In this document: positions 29,679 to 40,065 of the stretch, in pieces
How positions within the stretch are numbered: position 1 is the first letter of the stretch
Layout of the letters: every line of letters starts with the position of its first letter
Source: Proteobacteria bacterium UBA2383
Lineage (GTDB): Bacteria; Pseudomonadota; Gammaproteobacteria; Competibacterales; Competibacteraceae
Length of the DNA: 64,000 nucleotides
Direction: 5' to 3'
Assembly (NCBI GenBank): GCA_002343485.1
Contig: DDST01000078.1
Coordinates: 1 to 64,000, forward strand
Translations under genes and position numbers: made by a program
The notes under the pieces: model-generated
Database searches by the model: none
Seen by the model: only the letters and a program-made list of their open reading frames with translations
Told to the model about the DNA's origin: nothing

Positions 29679-30911
29679 ATGGCGTTGATTGTACAAAAAT
29701 ACGGTGGTACCTCGGTCGGTACCATTGAGCGTATTGAGAACGTAGCTGAAAAAGTGATAGGCTGGCGTGAGCGCGGCCACCAAGTGGTCGTCGTGGTCTC
29801 AGCCATGAGTGGCGAGACCGACCGGCTGATCGGTTTAGCCAAAGCGATCACGCCGCGCCCGCTTCCCCGGGAAATAGACGTCCTGCTGGCAACCGGTGAA
29901 CAGGTTACGATTGCTCTGTTATGTATTGCCCTGGAAAAACGCGGTTGCCCGGCCCGTTCCTATACCGGCAGCCAAGTCCGTATTATCACCGATAACGCCT
30001 TCAACAAGGCCCGTATTCAGGATGTTGAGGTCACTGCTATGCGCGCTGATCTCAATGCTGGGCGGATAATTGTGGTTGCAGGGTTCCAAGGTGTAGACGA
30101 AGATGGCAACATTACTACCTTAGGACGAGGCGGTTCTGATACTACGGGTGTGGCATTAGCAGCCGCACTCAAGGCCGATGAATGTCAGATTTACACTGAC
30201 GTAGATGGTGTCTACACCACGGACCCGCGTGTAGTTTCTGAGGCCCGGCGGCTGGACCGGATCACTTTCGAAGAGATGCTGGAGATGGCCAGCCTTGGAT
30301 CCAAGGTTTTGCAGATCCGCTCGGTGGAATTTGCGGGTAAACACAATGTCCCACTTCGTGTGCTCTCTTCTTTCAAAGAAGGTCCGGGCACTTTGATCAC
30401 CTTTGAGGAAGCGCTTGAGATAGAACCGATGGAAAAAGAGCTGATTTCGGGTATTGCCTTTAACCGTGACGAGGCAAAGCTCACTGTATTAGGCGTTCCC
30501 GACCGGCCAGGCATCGCCTACAGCATCCTGGGGCCAGTCTCCGCCGCCAATATCGAAGTCGACATGATCATTCAGAACATTGGCCACGATGGCACGACCG
30601 ATTTCACTTTCACGGTACATCGCAATGACTATGAGCGGGCTCTGGAAATTCTTAAGGAACAAGCCGTCAGTCTCGGCGCCCGTGAAGTCTCCGGCGATAC
30701 CAAGATCGCTAAGCTCTCGCTAGTCGGCATTGGCATGCGTTCCCACGCTGGCGTCGCCAGCAAGATGTTTGAAGCACTAGGGAAGGAAGGAATTAATATC
30801 CGCATGATTTCAACATCCGAGATCAAGATCTCGGTGGTGGTCGACGAGAAATATCTGGAACTCGGGGTGCGCGCGCTGCATGAAACGTTTGAACTAGACA
30901 AGGCAGCCTGA
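29679..30911 (+). CDS. lysC: Aspartate kinase
   Basis: Phosphorylates aspartate at the head of the lysine, threonine and methionine pathways. 410 residues: N-terminal kinase with VQKYGGTSVGTIERI, the VVSAMSGETDRL segment and LGRGGSDTTGVALA, then two C-terminal ACT domains (about 265-410; the FNRDEAKLTVLGVPDRPGIA and SLVGIGMRSHAG segments) that usually give feedback inhibition by lysine/threonine. A monofunctional type without homoserine dehydrogenase. Placed before csrA as in pseudomonads. Confidence 0.97.
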   Translation: MALIVQKYGGTSVGTIERIENVAEKVIGWRERGHQVVVVVSAMSGETDRLIGLAKAITPRPLPREIDVLLATGEQVTIALLCIALEKRGCPARSYTGSQVRIITDNAFNKARIQDVEVTAMRADLNAGRIIVVAGFQGVDEDGNITTLGRGGSDTTGVALAAALKADECQIYTDVDGVYTTDPRVVSEARRLDRITFEEMLEMASLGSKVLQIRSVEFAGKHNVPLRVLSSFKEGPGTLITFEEALEIEPMEKELISGIAFNRDEAKLTVLGVPDRPGIAYSILGPVSAANIEVDMIIQNIGHDGTTDFTFTVHRNDYERALEILKEQAVSLGAREVSGDTKIAKLSLVGIGMRSHAGVASKMFEALGKEGINIRMISTSEIKISVVVDEKYLELGVRALHETFELDKAA

Positions 30912-31043
30912 ATCCCATCTCCTGCTGGTAAAAAGTCACCCAGATTCATTTACTAGCGGGAACGAACCGTTTGCAGAGGCGGATTGTCAAAAAAACCGCA
31001 AGACGACCTGGTGCTGTTAATGGAGAACAAGGAGTAGCCTAAT

Positions 31044-31259
31044 ATGTTGATTTTGACACGTAGAGTTGGGGAAACGCTGATGATCGGTGACGAAGTCACT
31101 GTAACTGTGCTAGGCGTAAAAGGTAATCAGGTTCGTATCGGGGTCAACGCCCCGAAGGATATTGCAGTACACCGCGAAGAAATCTATGAACGAATCAAGC
31201 GCGAGCAAGATGGCTCTCCTCAAGCCGCCGAGCAACCGCCACCCGGTAACGAAATTTGA
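31044..31259 (+). CDS. csrA: Carbon storage regulator CsrA
   Basis: Dimeric RNA-binding regulator that blocks ribosome sites with GGA motifs. 71 residues with the family sequence [16 protein letters not shown] and [20 protein letters not shown]; the final 12 or so residues are a Pro/Gln-rich tail. AAGGAG precedes the ATG by about 10 bases, and the same GGA could allow self-binding. No tRNA gene follows, although csrA is often next to tRNA-Ser in related genomes; 31260-31482 shows nothing I recognise. Confidence 0.97.
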   Translation: MLILTRRVGETLMIGDEVTVTVLGVKGNQVRIGVNAPKDIAVHREEIYERIKREQDGSPQAAEQPPPGNEI

Positions 31260-31482
31260 TCGAGGGCAGTTCACTTCAACTGAGGGATGGGTCTGAACGA
31301 GGATTTGGACTCTATTTTCAATCAATTCAAGGTAATACTGGGCTTCTTCAAGAAGGAAGCGGCCCTAGAAATGAATTGTAACCTCGCGAAGAGCATTATG
31401 ACCCCGTGCAGTGGATAGCATCTACCGACCTTACTCATGGCATCGGCCACCGGATTTAGGCTCGATGAAATGCCAACAGACT

Positions 31483-32460
31483 CTAGCGAGGCATTGTTAA
31501 GATGAGAGTTGCTGCTGGATCTTCCAGCGCTGGCAACTCCGCCACTACTGGAGCGTGATCACTGGCGGGTTCTGGTTGACTAGGGGTCATATCACTGTAA
31601 TTGTGGGAGATGCGCGCCACTGCACTATTGCGCAATGCCGGGCTGATTAAAATATGATCCAGCGCCTGTGGCTGGCTGCCATGCCGGCGGGTATAAGATT
31701 GTCCGCATGGCAGATCATCTAGCAAATTGTGAAACTGTTCGCCTTTAAGCAGTTTCAAGGTCTTAGAATCTGGCACATCATTTAGATCACCCAAGAGCAC
31801 AATAGCTGCCTGCGGATCGCAGGCCAACAGATCAGTGGCAAAATCGTGGATGATCTCAGCTTGGGCATGACGCTGCTTCTTGGCGTAATCTTCGTCGCGC
31901 CGGGTGCTCGAACGCATCGATTTGAAATGGCAAACGATCACGAACAACCGCCGTCCTCCAATCACAAATTCCGAGGCCAGCATCTTACGGCTAGGCACCC
32001 AGTGATGCCGGTTATCACCAGCAAAGGCTGGATGCATCGGGGCGATGCGGCCAGGATTAAGGGTTAGACTAGGCTGGCGATCGTGGTAGCGAATGCCAAC
32101 TTTATCCTCAGGGCCAGCGTGGCCCCGGTCGGGGAAAGCCACTCGCGCCGGATTAAACAGTAAACCCACACGAATGTTGGCGCCAGCCATACCACCATCC
32201 TGGTCAGCGAGCGGAGGAATTTCTCGAAAGACGTAGGAAGGACCGCCGGCAGCCCCGATGGCGGCGATGAGTGCCTGATACGCCGCATCGGCAGGAACCT
32301 GGCCACCCGCCAGCACTGGACCTTCCGCCATAATCTCCTGCAACGCTATGATATCGGGTGAGCCCAAATCACGAGCAATGATGACACCCAGCCGTGCTAA
32401 CCGCGTTGGTGAAGCATGCGCACCCAGATTACAAACGTTAAAGGTAGCAATGACCAGCAT
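31483..32460 (-). CDS. Endonuclease/exonuclease/phosphatase (EEP) family protein
   Basis: 325 residues of the DNase I-like fold. The start IATFNVCNLG carries the Asn ligand, DIIALQEIM the catalytic Glu, VLLGDLNDVPDS the Asp/Asn pair, and the SDHAPV end the Asp-His pair, so the active site is complete. Target (nucleic acid, phospholipid or other phosphoester) is unknown. No signal peptide is seen from the chosen ATG at 32460, which has AGGAA five bases upstream; earlier starts run into the neighbouring channel gene. Confidence 0.85.
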   Translation of the reverse strand: MLVIATFNVCNLGAHASPTRLARLGVIIARDLGSPDIIALQEIMAEGPVLAGGQVPADAAYQALIAAIGAAGGPSYVFREIPPLADQDGGMAGANIRVGLLFNPARVAFPDRGHAGPEDKVGIRYHDRQPSLTLNPGRIAPMHPAFAGDNRHHWVPSRKMLASEFVIGGRRLFVIVCHFKSMRSSTRRDEDYAKKQRHAQAEIIHDFATDLLACDPQAAIVLLGDLNDVPDSKTLKLLKGEQFHNLLDDLPCGQSYTRRHGSQPQALDHILISPALRNSAVARISHNYSDMTPSQPEPASDHAPVVAELPALEDPAATLILTMPR

Positions 32461-32536
32461 AGGGGTTCCTAATGATGATGAGAGTGTTTGCGGGGCATCC
32501 TTGCCCGGGTTCAACCTACAGGCAGAACACCTCATT

Positions 32537-34258
32537 TTACGCTGGCCCCTTAAGCAAAGATAATGGCTGCTGTTGCGCTGGCGGCAAATGCACGGCCAAC
32601 TGATCAAACGGAATCATCCAGCCATATTGGTTGCAAGCGCTGACCATGGCGCGTTGCAGGAAGCGGCGAATCGGCCAGTAGTGCTCGGCACCCGCACCCG
32701 TAAATACCGCCACAAGAAGCAAATTCAGCGAGGAACTGGCAGCTTCGTTAAACTCCACCAATAGCGTGGTCAGGTAAGGATGGAATGATTGCTCCTTCAG
32801 TTGCGCTTCCAAATAGGTTCGCAAGGCCGGGACAATGTGGCTCAGAATTTCGCTCTGATGCTGATAATCCAGACCAAAAACGATGGGTACCGCAAAGCCG
32901 CCACATGACAGATTACGCGGGTTCTTGCCCAGATAGTCGGCGACTGCAAAAGTCTTGATCGATCCAACCACCTGAAGCTGTACAATTTCCGGGGTTTGCA
33001 ACAGTACCTTGCCGTAAATATCGCCATCCAAGATAACAATATCGTTTTCCTGGCTGGGAAACCAGGGCTCTTCTGGAGCATAGGGCCGCGATTGTAAATC
33101 GACCATTTTGTCCAGCGGCAGCCGTAGAACACCGCCGCGTAGTAAGGGATTGTGCAAAGTCGAGTACATGTTAAGCGAGGCAATCTTCCAGGGTACTCCA
33201 TCATAAATAACGCGTTCTCCTTCCCGGACGCTACCCATATTGAGCAAGATACGGATCTCCTCGATATAACGCGGCAGTGATTGCCGTAACCCCCATAATA
33301 CACCAACGATTAGCAGGATGAGCAATCCCAGCAACAACCAGTCACCACATGCATACAGAATTAGAGTAGCGACGAACAAAGCCAAAACCAGAGTCAGTAC
33401 CCGAAAACACAAGGCGATCACCCTCGCCATCCGGCGGGTACCGGATTCGCGACCCCGGTTTATCAATCCACCGATCAGTCTGCCCAGTCCAGTAAGTACC
33501 AGATAGGTCAGCGCGAAACCGCTCAGTGCCAGCACTAGATTAAGCCCTCGGCCACTGGCAACCTCCTGAAGTGTCGTTACCAGTCCTTTGCCACGGTTTT
33601 CGCTAGGCGCTGCCAACCGTTCCAGTTGGGCGTTAATGCGTTGTAGACGGCTCTCGACGCTCTCGCGTTGGTCCTGCCACTGCCCAAGCAAGTCTTTGAG
33701 GGCCTTATCGACAAGTGGCGCCTTTATTTGCGCTTGGGTTTTTTCTAACTCTGCAATCCCAGCTTCGGCGGCTTGCAACCGGTTTTCGTACAATGTTCTT
33801 TCGCTTTTCAGGCGTTCCATAACACGTGGCCGCTCGGTCAACTGCTTCAATTCTTCAAGCAATGGCCGAATCACATTCTCAAGTTCCTGCTGCCAGTCAA
33901 AAGGCGCCTCTTCAGGCTTCTGGCTAAGCGCGGCTATATTCAATCCTCCAGTGGCTAGCTCCTCGAAGGAAATTCTTAAATCCTGCAGACGCTGCTCAAG
34001 CGGTTCCAGCTGCTCCCTAATCTGCTGAGCGGCACCTGTATCGGTAGTACGCTTCAATTGCCGGTTAAGGGCAGCACGTTCAGCTTCAATCTCCTTAATG
34101 GTATCGAGAAGTACCCGTAATTGTTCCTCCTGTGAGGACAACTCCATTGCTTGTGTGGTTTTGGGATCATCTTCCAGGGAGGTTGTGATCGATTGCGCAT
34201 ACAAGCTTGGAGCCAGCAGAACACAAAGAAAAATAGGGGTTAACCAACGAAAAAACAT
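32537..34258 (-). CDS. MscS-like mechanosensitive channel with periplasmic coiled-coil domain
   Basis: 573-residue inner-membrane protein. A signal peptide (LTPIFLCVLLAPSLYAQ) is followed by about 200 residues rich in Glu, Leu, Arg and Gln with heptad character, probably a periplasmic coiled coil. Three hydrophobic helices lie at about 230-325, and then an MscS-type beta domain (VREGERVIYDGVPWKIASLN) and C-terminal region. Overall plan resembles the large MscK/KefA-like members but is shorter. Likely role is osmotic safety release, or a specialised gated channel. Its 3' end lies just upstream of the nuclease gene start, so the two may be cotranscribed. Confidence 0.8.
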   Translation of the reverse strand: MFFRWLTPIFLCVLLAPSLYAQSITTSLEDDPKTTQAMELSSQEEQLRVLLDTIKEIEAERAALNRQLKRTTDTGAAQQIREQLEPLEQRLQDLRISFEELATGGLNIAALSQKPEEAPFDWQQELENVIRPLLEELKQLTERPRVMERLKSERTLYENRLQAAEAGIAELEKTQAQIKAPLVDKALKDLLGQWQDQRESVESRLQRINAQLERLAAPSENRGKGLVTTLQEVASGRGLNLVLALSGFALTYLVLTGLGRLIGGLINRGRESGTRRMARVIALCFRVLTLVLALFVATLILYACGDWLLLGLLILLIVGVLWGLRQSLPRYIEEIRILLNMGSVREGERVIYDGVPWKIASLNMYSTLHNPLLRGGVLRLPLDKMVDLQSRPYAPEEPWFPSQENDIVILDGDIYGKVLLQTPEIVQLQVVGSIKTFAVADYLGKNPRNLSCGGFAVPIVFGLDYQHQSEILSHIVPALRTYLEAQLKEQSFHPYLTTLLVEFNEAASSSLNLLLVAVFTGAGAEHYWPIRRFLQRAMVSACNQYGWMIPFDQLAVHLPPAQQQPLSLLKGPA

Positions 34259-34581
34259 GGAATTCCTCCTTGTAAATGGACATGAGGGGAAACAGCAATT
34301 GGCTAGACGTCAGAATTCAGGACTGCTAACCCAGTAGCTGATATTTAGCATTGGGTAGGATCGCGTTCCGTCAGCAGAATACGAAGGGCCAGCGTGATGC
34401 AGAAAAACAGATAGTGCGGCGAGACCATGCGCAGTACCATGCGCTTCAGTAAGCAGTCAAGTACGCCCCAACGACCGAGATGCTGGCATCCTATTGACCC
34501 CAACAAACTCGAACAGTATTCAAGACCAGATCCATACCGGTATTGCGTTGGATAGCAATTGAGAACCGCTATGCTGGGTGA
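34259..34581. other. 323-bp gap with an unexplained open frame
   Basis: No recognised gene. On the minus strand the frame of the upstream oxidoreductase stays open for about 77 codons after its stop (34581 down to a TAA at about 34346), encoding a Cys- and Leu-rich stretch with LGSIGCQHLGRWGVL and a hydrophobic SPHYLFFCITLALRIL. There is no ATG until about 30 codons from its end. It could be a gene remnant or chance. Confidence 0.3.
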
Positions 34582-35241
34582 TCAGCGATTAAAGTAGTGG
34601 ATATGGACACCTTCCAGATCACTCTTAGCAAGTTCCACCATCCGGGCGGCAACGATTTCCGCCTCTACTGGACGGTAGCGGCTAAACGGACCCCACAGGA
34701 ACCAGGACCAAAAGGGCGCAAATTGCTTGCCCCAATCCTCTGCTGGCCGGGGTTCCCAGCGTTGGCCCAACAGCAGTGAGGGCCGCAAAATGTGAACCGC
34801 CTTAAACGGCATCTCACTAACAGCCACTTCGGCGCGGCCTTTGACGCGATTGTAAAAGACTGGCGACGTTGGATCAGCGCCTACTGCCGAGACCAGGATA
34901 AAACGAGACACACCTCGCGCTACCGCCAGTCGAGCCAGTTCGGCAACGTAAATGTGATCCACCTTGGCGAAGGCTTCTGGTGAACCAGCCGCTCGATGCG
35001 TCGTACCCAAGCAACATAACGCGACATCAGCGTGAATGGCTCCGGCATAGTTGTGGAGATGATCAAAATCCACGACATGGGCAGCTAGCTTAGGTGGAGC
35101 CCATTCCAGGGGCCGGCGCACAAACACTGTCACAGCGCTGAAATCCTTGTCATACAACAATTCACCCAGACAATGACCACCCACTAAACCGGTCGCTCCA
35201 ACCAGTAGAGCGCGGATCCCCGGTTGCTGTAATGCCTCCAT
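34582..35241 (-). CDS. NAD(P)-binding oxidoreductase (atypical SDR, TIP30/HTATIP2-like)
   Basis: 219 residues with a Rossmann GATGLVGG motif near the start, DVALCCLGTTHRAAGS and VARGVSRFILVSAVGADPTSPVFYNRVKGRAE, which carries the Tyr/Lys-type pair of this subgroup (YNRVKG). The LRPSLLLG segment matches the TIP30-like branch. Substrate unknown. AGGAG sits seven bases before the ATG. Confidence 0.85.
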   Translation of the reverse strand: MEALQQPGIRALLVGATGLVGGHCLGELLYDKDFSAVTVFVRRPLEWAPPKLAAHVVDFDHLHNYAGAIHADVALCCLGTTHRAAGSPEAFAKVDHIYVAELARLAVARGVSRFILVSAVGADPTSPVFYNRVKGRAEVAVSEMPFKAVHILRPSLLLGQRWEPRPAEDWGKQFAPFWSWFLWGPFSRYRPVEAEIVAARMVELAKSDLEGVHIHYFNR

Positions 35242-35260
35242 ATCTATGCTCCTGAGTGTT

Positions 35261-35285
35261 CGGTTATTCCATTAAAGAATAACCG
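35261..35285. repeat. 9-bp perfect hairpin upstream of the oxidoreductase gene
   Basis: CGGTTATTC (35261-35269), 7-nt loop, GAATAACCG (35277-35285), 20 bp upstream of the oxidoreductase start. No T-run follows on either strand, so this is more likely an operator or leader hairpin than a terminator. Confidence 0.45.
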
Positions 35286-35455
35286 GGTTATTTCATCATA
35301 GAGCAACAGCCTTGTTTCCAAACAAGCTTTTTAACCGATTTTCAGCACTAGCAGCATGATTCTATATTACGATCCAGGATATTCCCCTCCTCTCTGGGAA
35401 AGAAGGGGGTTTAACCGGGTTGGGTTGGATTTAAACCTTTTCCGGCAAATTGAAC

Positions 35456-35761
<306 letters not shown>

Positions 35762-35769
35762 TTACTCAA

Positions 35770-36282
<513 letters not shown>

Positions 36283-36348
36283 TTAGGTTATCTGGAAAGT
36301 AATAGGGTAAAGCAACCGTGCTTCTCCTTTGGTGCTGGGAGAAAGGCG

Positions 36349-36933
36349 TCAGGTAAGAGCGAGCATATTACGCCGCACTAACCGATAGGCAACCATCCCG
36401 GCAATCTTTTCACGATGGAAAGTCCAATGGGGAGGTAACAATGGCGGGGGTTGACCGGCTTCTGCTTCCAGATAAATCCAGGCAGTTGCCGCCAGCCAGC
36501 CACCTTGTTCCAAGCGTGCGCAGGTGGGCGCCAGCAATCCTTCTCCGAATGGTGGATCGAGCCACACAATGTCGAAAGGCGTTCCCGGTGAACACAGCCA
36601 AGTCAACGCCTCAGCCTGATCGATTCGAGCATTCCGGGCATGCAACCGGTCAAGATTATCCCGCAGAGTGCGAACGGCCAAAGAGTGACGTTCGACGAAA
36701 ACCACTTGAGCGGCACCGCGCGATAGCGCCTCGATACCAAGCGCGCCACTACCAGCGAACAAATCCAGGCAACAAGCACCCGGTAACACCGGAGCCAGCC
36801 AATTAAACAAAGTTTCCCGCACCCGATCCGGGGTAGGCCGCAATCCAGGTAAGTCCGGAAATTCCAACCGCCGGCTGCGCCACTGGCCACCGATCACCCG
36901 CAACACCTGCGCCGATCGTCTATGGGATTTCAT
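36349..36933 (-). CDS. rsmD: 16S rRNA (guanine966-N2)-methyltransferase RsmD
   Basis: Modifies G966 in 16S rRNA. 194 residues with RVIGGQWRSRRLEFPD at the start, TPDRVRETLFNWL, the SAM motif CLDLFAGSGALGIEALSRGA and the catalytic DPPF (VWLDPPFGEG). The order rsmD-coaD-ferredoxin matches many gammaproteobacteria. It is divergent from grpE. Confidence 0.96.
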   Translation of the reverse strand: MKSHRRSAQVLRVIGGQWRSRRLEFPDLPGLRPTPDRVRETLFNWLAPVLPGACCLDLFAGSGALGIEALSRGAAQVVFVERHSLAVRTLRDNLDRLHARNARIDQAEALTWLCSPGTPFDIVWLDPPFGEGLLAPTCARLEQGGWLAATAWIYLEAEAGQPPPLLPPHWTFHREKIAGMVAYRLVRRNMLALT

Positions 36934-37154
36934 GAGCCGATATAACCAATCATCATTAAATCGATATGGGAATAAAAATATTTAAAAATAAAAAGGGTTT
37001 TAATCAAATATTTTCATACTATGGTGCGCCTTATCGAAATAGCTTTCAATCTCTGAGGGTTGGACTCCTTAGCAACTTGCTACGTAGCAGCGCCTAAACC
37101 ACAATGAAGGTGTAAGCATATCAATCTGATCCTTCATCTCCTATCGCTGACACT

Positions 37155-37182
37155 CTTGAAATTCTGTGATTGAACCCTATTT
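37155..37182 (+). promoter_or_regulatory. sigma-32 (heat-shock) promoter before grpE
   Basis: CTTGAA (37155-37160), a 14-bp spacer and CCCTATTT (37175-37182) match the RpoH consensus CTTGAA-N13/14-CCCCATnT closely, about 65 bp before the grpE ATG. The rest of the gap (36934-37154) is AT-rich and contains a 12-bp palindrome TGCTACGTAGCA at 37078-37089 of unknown role. Confidence 0.8.
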
Positions 37183-37245
37183 AGCCGTTAATTAGGGGTG
37201 GTCGTACCCACCCGGCTTGCAGAGTAATGAAGGAGAATACACACG

Positions 37246-37872
37246 ATGCACCCCACTGAACCGAATTTGGATTCCCGCACCCGCCGAGAAGCAACTGGAG
37301 CAAATCCCTCTTTTGCAGAATCCGCTACTCCCGAAGCTTCCCTGCCGGTTGGCGAAGAAGAAATGGAAATTTTGGTCAACCGCGAAGAGTTTGATGCACT
37401 ACAGCGAGATTTGGATCAAGCACTGGCCAAGGCCGACGAACACTGGAAGTTGTACCTAGGCGCTCATGCCGAAATGGAAAATCTGCGCAAACGCACAGAA
37501 CGTGATGTGCAAAACGCCCACAAATTTGCTTTGGAACGGTTTTTCCATGAATTGCTGCCGGTGCGCGATAGCCTGGAAATGGGGCTGGCAGCAGCCAGTG
37601 ATACTGTTGATGTTGCCAAACTCCGGGAAGGGGTTGATCTGACCTTGAAACAATTGGCAACAGCGATGGACAAATTTGGCGTCCATGAAATCAACCCGGT
37701 CGACGCTCGCTTTGACCCCAACCAGCATGAGGCGATGGCTATGGTGCCCACGGATCAAGCCGAGCCAAATACCGTGATGCAGGTGGTGCAGAAAGGCTAT
37801 GTTCTGAATGAACGGCTGATTCGCCCAGCTAAGGTGATCGTCGCCCAGGCGCCGCCCAAGCCCGCCAGTTAA
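37246..37872 (+). CDS. grpE: Nucleotide exchange factor GrpE
   Basis: Promotes ADP release from DnaK. 208 residues: a disordered acidic N-terminus, the long dimerisation helix (about 60-130, with AEMENLRKRTERDVQNAHKFALERF) and a C-terminal beta domain (VHEINPVDARFDPNQHEAMAMV). It sits directly behind a sigma-32-like promoter and 144 bp before dnaK. Confidence 0.96.
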   Translation: MHPTEPNLDSRTRREATGANPSFAESATPEASLPVGEEEMEILVNREEFDALQRDLDQALAKADEHWKLYLGAHAEMENLRKRTERDVQNAHKFALERFFHELLPVRDSLEMGLAAASDTVDVAKLREGVDLTLKQLATAMDKFGVHEINPVDARFDPNQHEAMAMVPTDQAEPNTVMQVVQKGYVLNERLIRPAKVIVAQAPPKPAS

Positions 37873-38016
37873 CAAATACCTTGGCTGCTGGATTAAGGTA
37901 AGTGTAGAAGTGGCTTGAACAATACTCATCTACCTTGAAAATTTGCCCGCCCACCCCCACTTAATCCAGCAGGCAAAAATTTTAAGCACCGAATTCCCTG
38001 ATTAGAGAGTACAACA

Positions 38017-39957
38017 ATGAGCAACATTATCGGTATCGACCTGGGCACCACCAATTCCTGTGTAGCAATCATGGAAGGCGGCAAGCCCCGGGTAATTGAA
38101 AATAGCGAAGGCGACCGGACCACACCCTCCATCGTCGCCTTTATGGAAGATGGCGAGATCACCGTCGGCCAGCCAGCCAAGCGTCAGGCCGTCACCAATC
38201 CGCATAACACCCTGTTTGCGGTCAAGCGGCTGATCGGCCGCCGGTTTAATGAAGCAGAGGTACAAAAGGATATCAATCTTGTACCCTACAAAATTGTCAA
38301 GAACGACAACGGCGATGCCTGGGTCGAGGCACGTGACAAGAAAATGGCCCCACCGGAAATTTCCGCACGGGTGCTGATGAAGATGAAAAAGACTGCCGAA
38401 GATTATCTCGGTCACCCCATCAGCGAAGCGGTGATCACGGTACCGGCTTACTTCAATGACAGCCAACGCCAAGCCACCAAGGACGCTGGCCGTATCGCCG
38501 GCCTGGAAGTCAAGCGCATTATCAACGAACCGACGGCAGCGGCGCTGGCGTTTGGCATGGACAAATCCAGCACCAAGGACCGCAAGATTGCAGTCTATGA
38601 TCTGGGTGGCGGCACCTTCGATATCTCGATCATTGAGATCGCCGAAGTTGACGGCGAAAAGCAGTTTGAGGTGCTCTCGACCAACGGCGACACTTTTTTG
38701 GGTGGCGAGGATTTCGACAAACGCATCATCGATTACCTGATCGAGCAATTCCAAAAAGAGTCCGGCATCAACCTGGCCAACGATCCGCTGGCGCTGCAAC
38801 GGCTGAAGGAAGGGGCGGAAAAAGCCAAGATCGAGCTGTCGTCGAGCCAGCAGAGTGAGATCAACCTGCCCTATATCACCGCTGATGCCAGCGGGCCGAA
38901 GCATTTGAATTTGAAGCTGACCCGCGCCAAGCTGGAGTCGCTGGTCGAGGATTTGGTCGACAAGACCATGGGTCCCTGCCGGACGGCGTTGAAGGACGCC
39001 GGACTAGGCGTTAGCCAGATCGACGATGTGCTGCTGGTTGGCGGCCAGACGCGGATGCCGAAAGTACAGGAAAAAGTGCGTGAGTTCTTCGGCAAGGAAC
39101 CGCGCAAGGATGTGAATCCCGATGAAGCCGTTGCTGTTGGCGCGGCAATTCAGGGCGGGGTATTGGGCGGTTCGGTCAAAGATGTGCTGCTGCTCGACGT
39201 GACCCCGCTCAGCCTGGGCATCGAGACCTTGGGTGGCGTGATGACCAAGCTGATCGAGAAGAACACCACGATCCCAACCAAGGCGCAACAAGTCTTCTCG
39301 ACCGCTGACGACAATCAGACGGCGGTAACCGTGCATGTCCTGCAAGGCGAGCGCGAGATGGCTTCGGCCAATAAGTCACTGGGTAAGTTCGACTTGCAGG
39401 ATATTCCTCCGGCCCCGCGAGGCGTACCGCAGATCGAGGTGATGTTCGACATCGACGCCAATGGCATCCTGCATGTTTCCGCCAAGGACAAGGCGACTGG
39501 CAAGGAAAACCGGATTGTGATCAAGGCGTCCTCGGGTCTGTCCGAAGATGAGATCAAGCGGATGATCGGCGATGCCGAGGCACACGCGGAAGAGGACAAG
39601 AAATTCCATGAACTGGTCAATACACGCAATCAGGCCGAAAACCTGATCCACGCCTCTGAAAAAACCCTACGCGATTTGGGTGACAAGGTGGAAGGCAGCG
39701 AACGGGCAGCGATTGAGTCAGCGATCAGCGACCTGCGCACCACCATTAAGGGTGACAACAAAGGGGCGATTGAGGCCAAAACGCGGACGTTGGGCGAACT
39801 GTCTGGTAAGCTGGCTGAACGCATCTATGGCACCAGTGGCGAGCCGGGCGGTCCAGAAGGCGGCGCTGGCGGACCACATCATGGCCCAGAGGGTGGCGCT
39901 CACAAACCGGCTGATGAAAGCGTAGTCGACGCTGAATTTGAGGAGATCAAGAAGTAA
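38017..39957 (+). CDS. dnaK: Chaperone DnaK (Hsp70)
   Basis: ATP-driven protein-folding chaperone. 646 residues with [16 protein letters not shown], the phosphate-2 motif [27 protein letters not shown] and the linker [17 protein letters not shown]. The C-terminal tail is unusual in detail: rich in Gly, Pro, Glu and His ([17 protein letters not shown]) before the conserved ending EFEEIKK. A GU-tolerant hairpin after its stop may reduce read-through into dnaJ. Confidence 0.98.
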   Translation: MSNIIGIDLGTTNSCVAIMEGGKPRVIENSEGDRTTPSIVAFMEDGEITVGQPAKRQAVTNPHNTLFAVKRLIGRRFNEAEVQKDINLVPYKIVKNDNGDAWVEARDKKMAPPEISARVLMKMKKTAEDYLGHPISEAVITVPAYFNDSQRQATKDAGRIAGLEVKRIINEPTAAALAFGMDKSSTKDRKIAVYDLGGGTFDISIIEIAEVDGEKQFEVLSTNGDTFLGGEDFDKRIIDYLIEQFQKESGINLANDPLALQRLKEGAEKAKIELSSSQQSEINLPYITADASGPKHLNLKLTRAKLESLVEDLVDKTMGPCRTALKDAGLGVSQIDDVLLVGGQTRMPKVQEKVREFFGKEPRKDVNPDEAVAVGAAIQGGVLGGSVKDVLLLDVTPLSLGIETLGGVMTKLIEKNTTIPTKAQQVFSTADDNQTAVTVHVLQGEREMASANKSLGKFDLQDIPPAPRGVPQIEVMFDIDANGILHVSAKDKATGKENRIVIKASSGLSEDEIKRMIGDAEAHAEEDKKFHELVNTRNQAENLIHASEKTLRDLGDKVEGSERAAIESAISDLRTTIKGDNKGAIEAKTRTLGELSGKLAERIYGTSGEPGGPEGGAGGPHHGPEGGAHKPADESVVDAEFEEIKK

Positions 39958-39980
39958 GCGTCCCAGTTGCGGTAAACTGT

Positions 39981-40020
39981 GAATCCGGGAGAGTCCTGCG
40001 CTCTTCCGGATTCTTTGGTT
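39981..40020 (+). terminator. Hairpin with T-rich tail between dnaK and dnaJ
   Basis: Arms 39981-39993 and 40001-40013 pair over 13 bp (12 Watson-Crick plus one G-U) around a 7-nt loop, followed by TTTGGTTTTTG. This is a good intrinsic terminator or attenuator that would set dnaK mRNA above dnaJ. Confidence 0.7.
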
Positions 40021-40065
40021 TTTGAACAGGTGACCTGATTGGCGCCCGCAACGCAAGATCCCAAT

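Noticed and set aside
31260..31482. tRNA gene after csrA, as in related genomes.
   Set aside because: No tRNA-like T-loop or acceptor stem could be traced.
35311..35332. Terminator-like CTTGTT/AACAAG hairpin followed by CTTTTT on the plus strand.
   Set aside because: There is no plus-strand gene upstream for it to end; neighbouring genes are on the minus strand.
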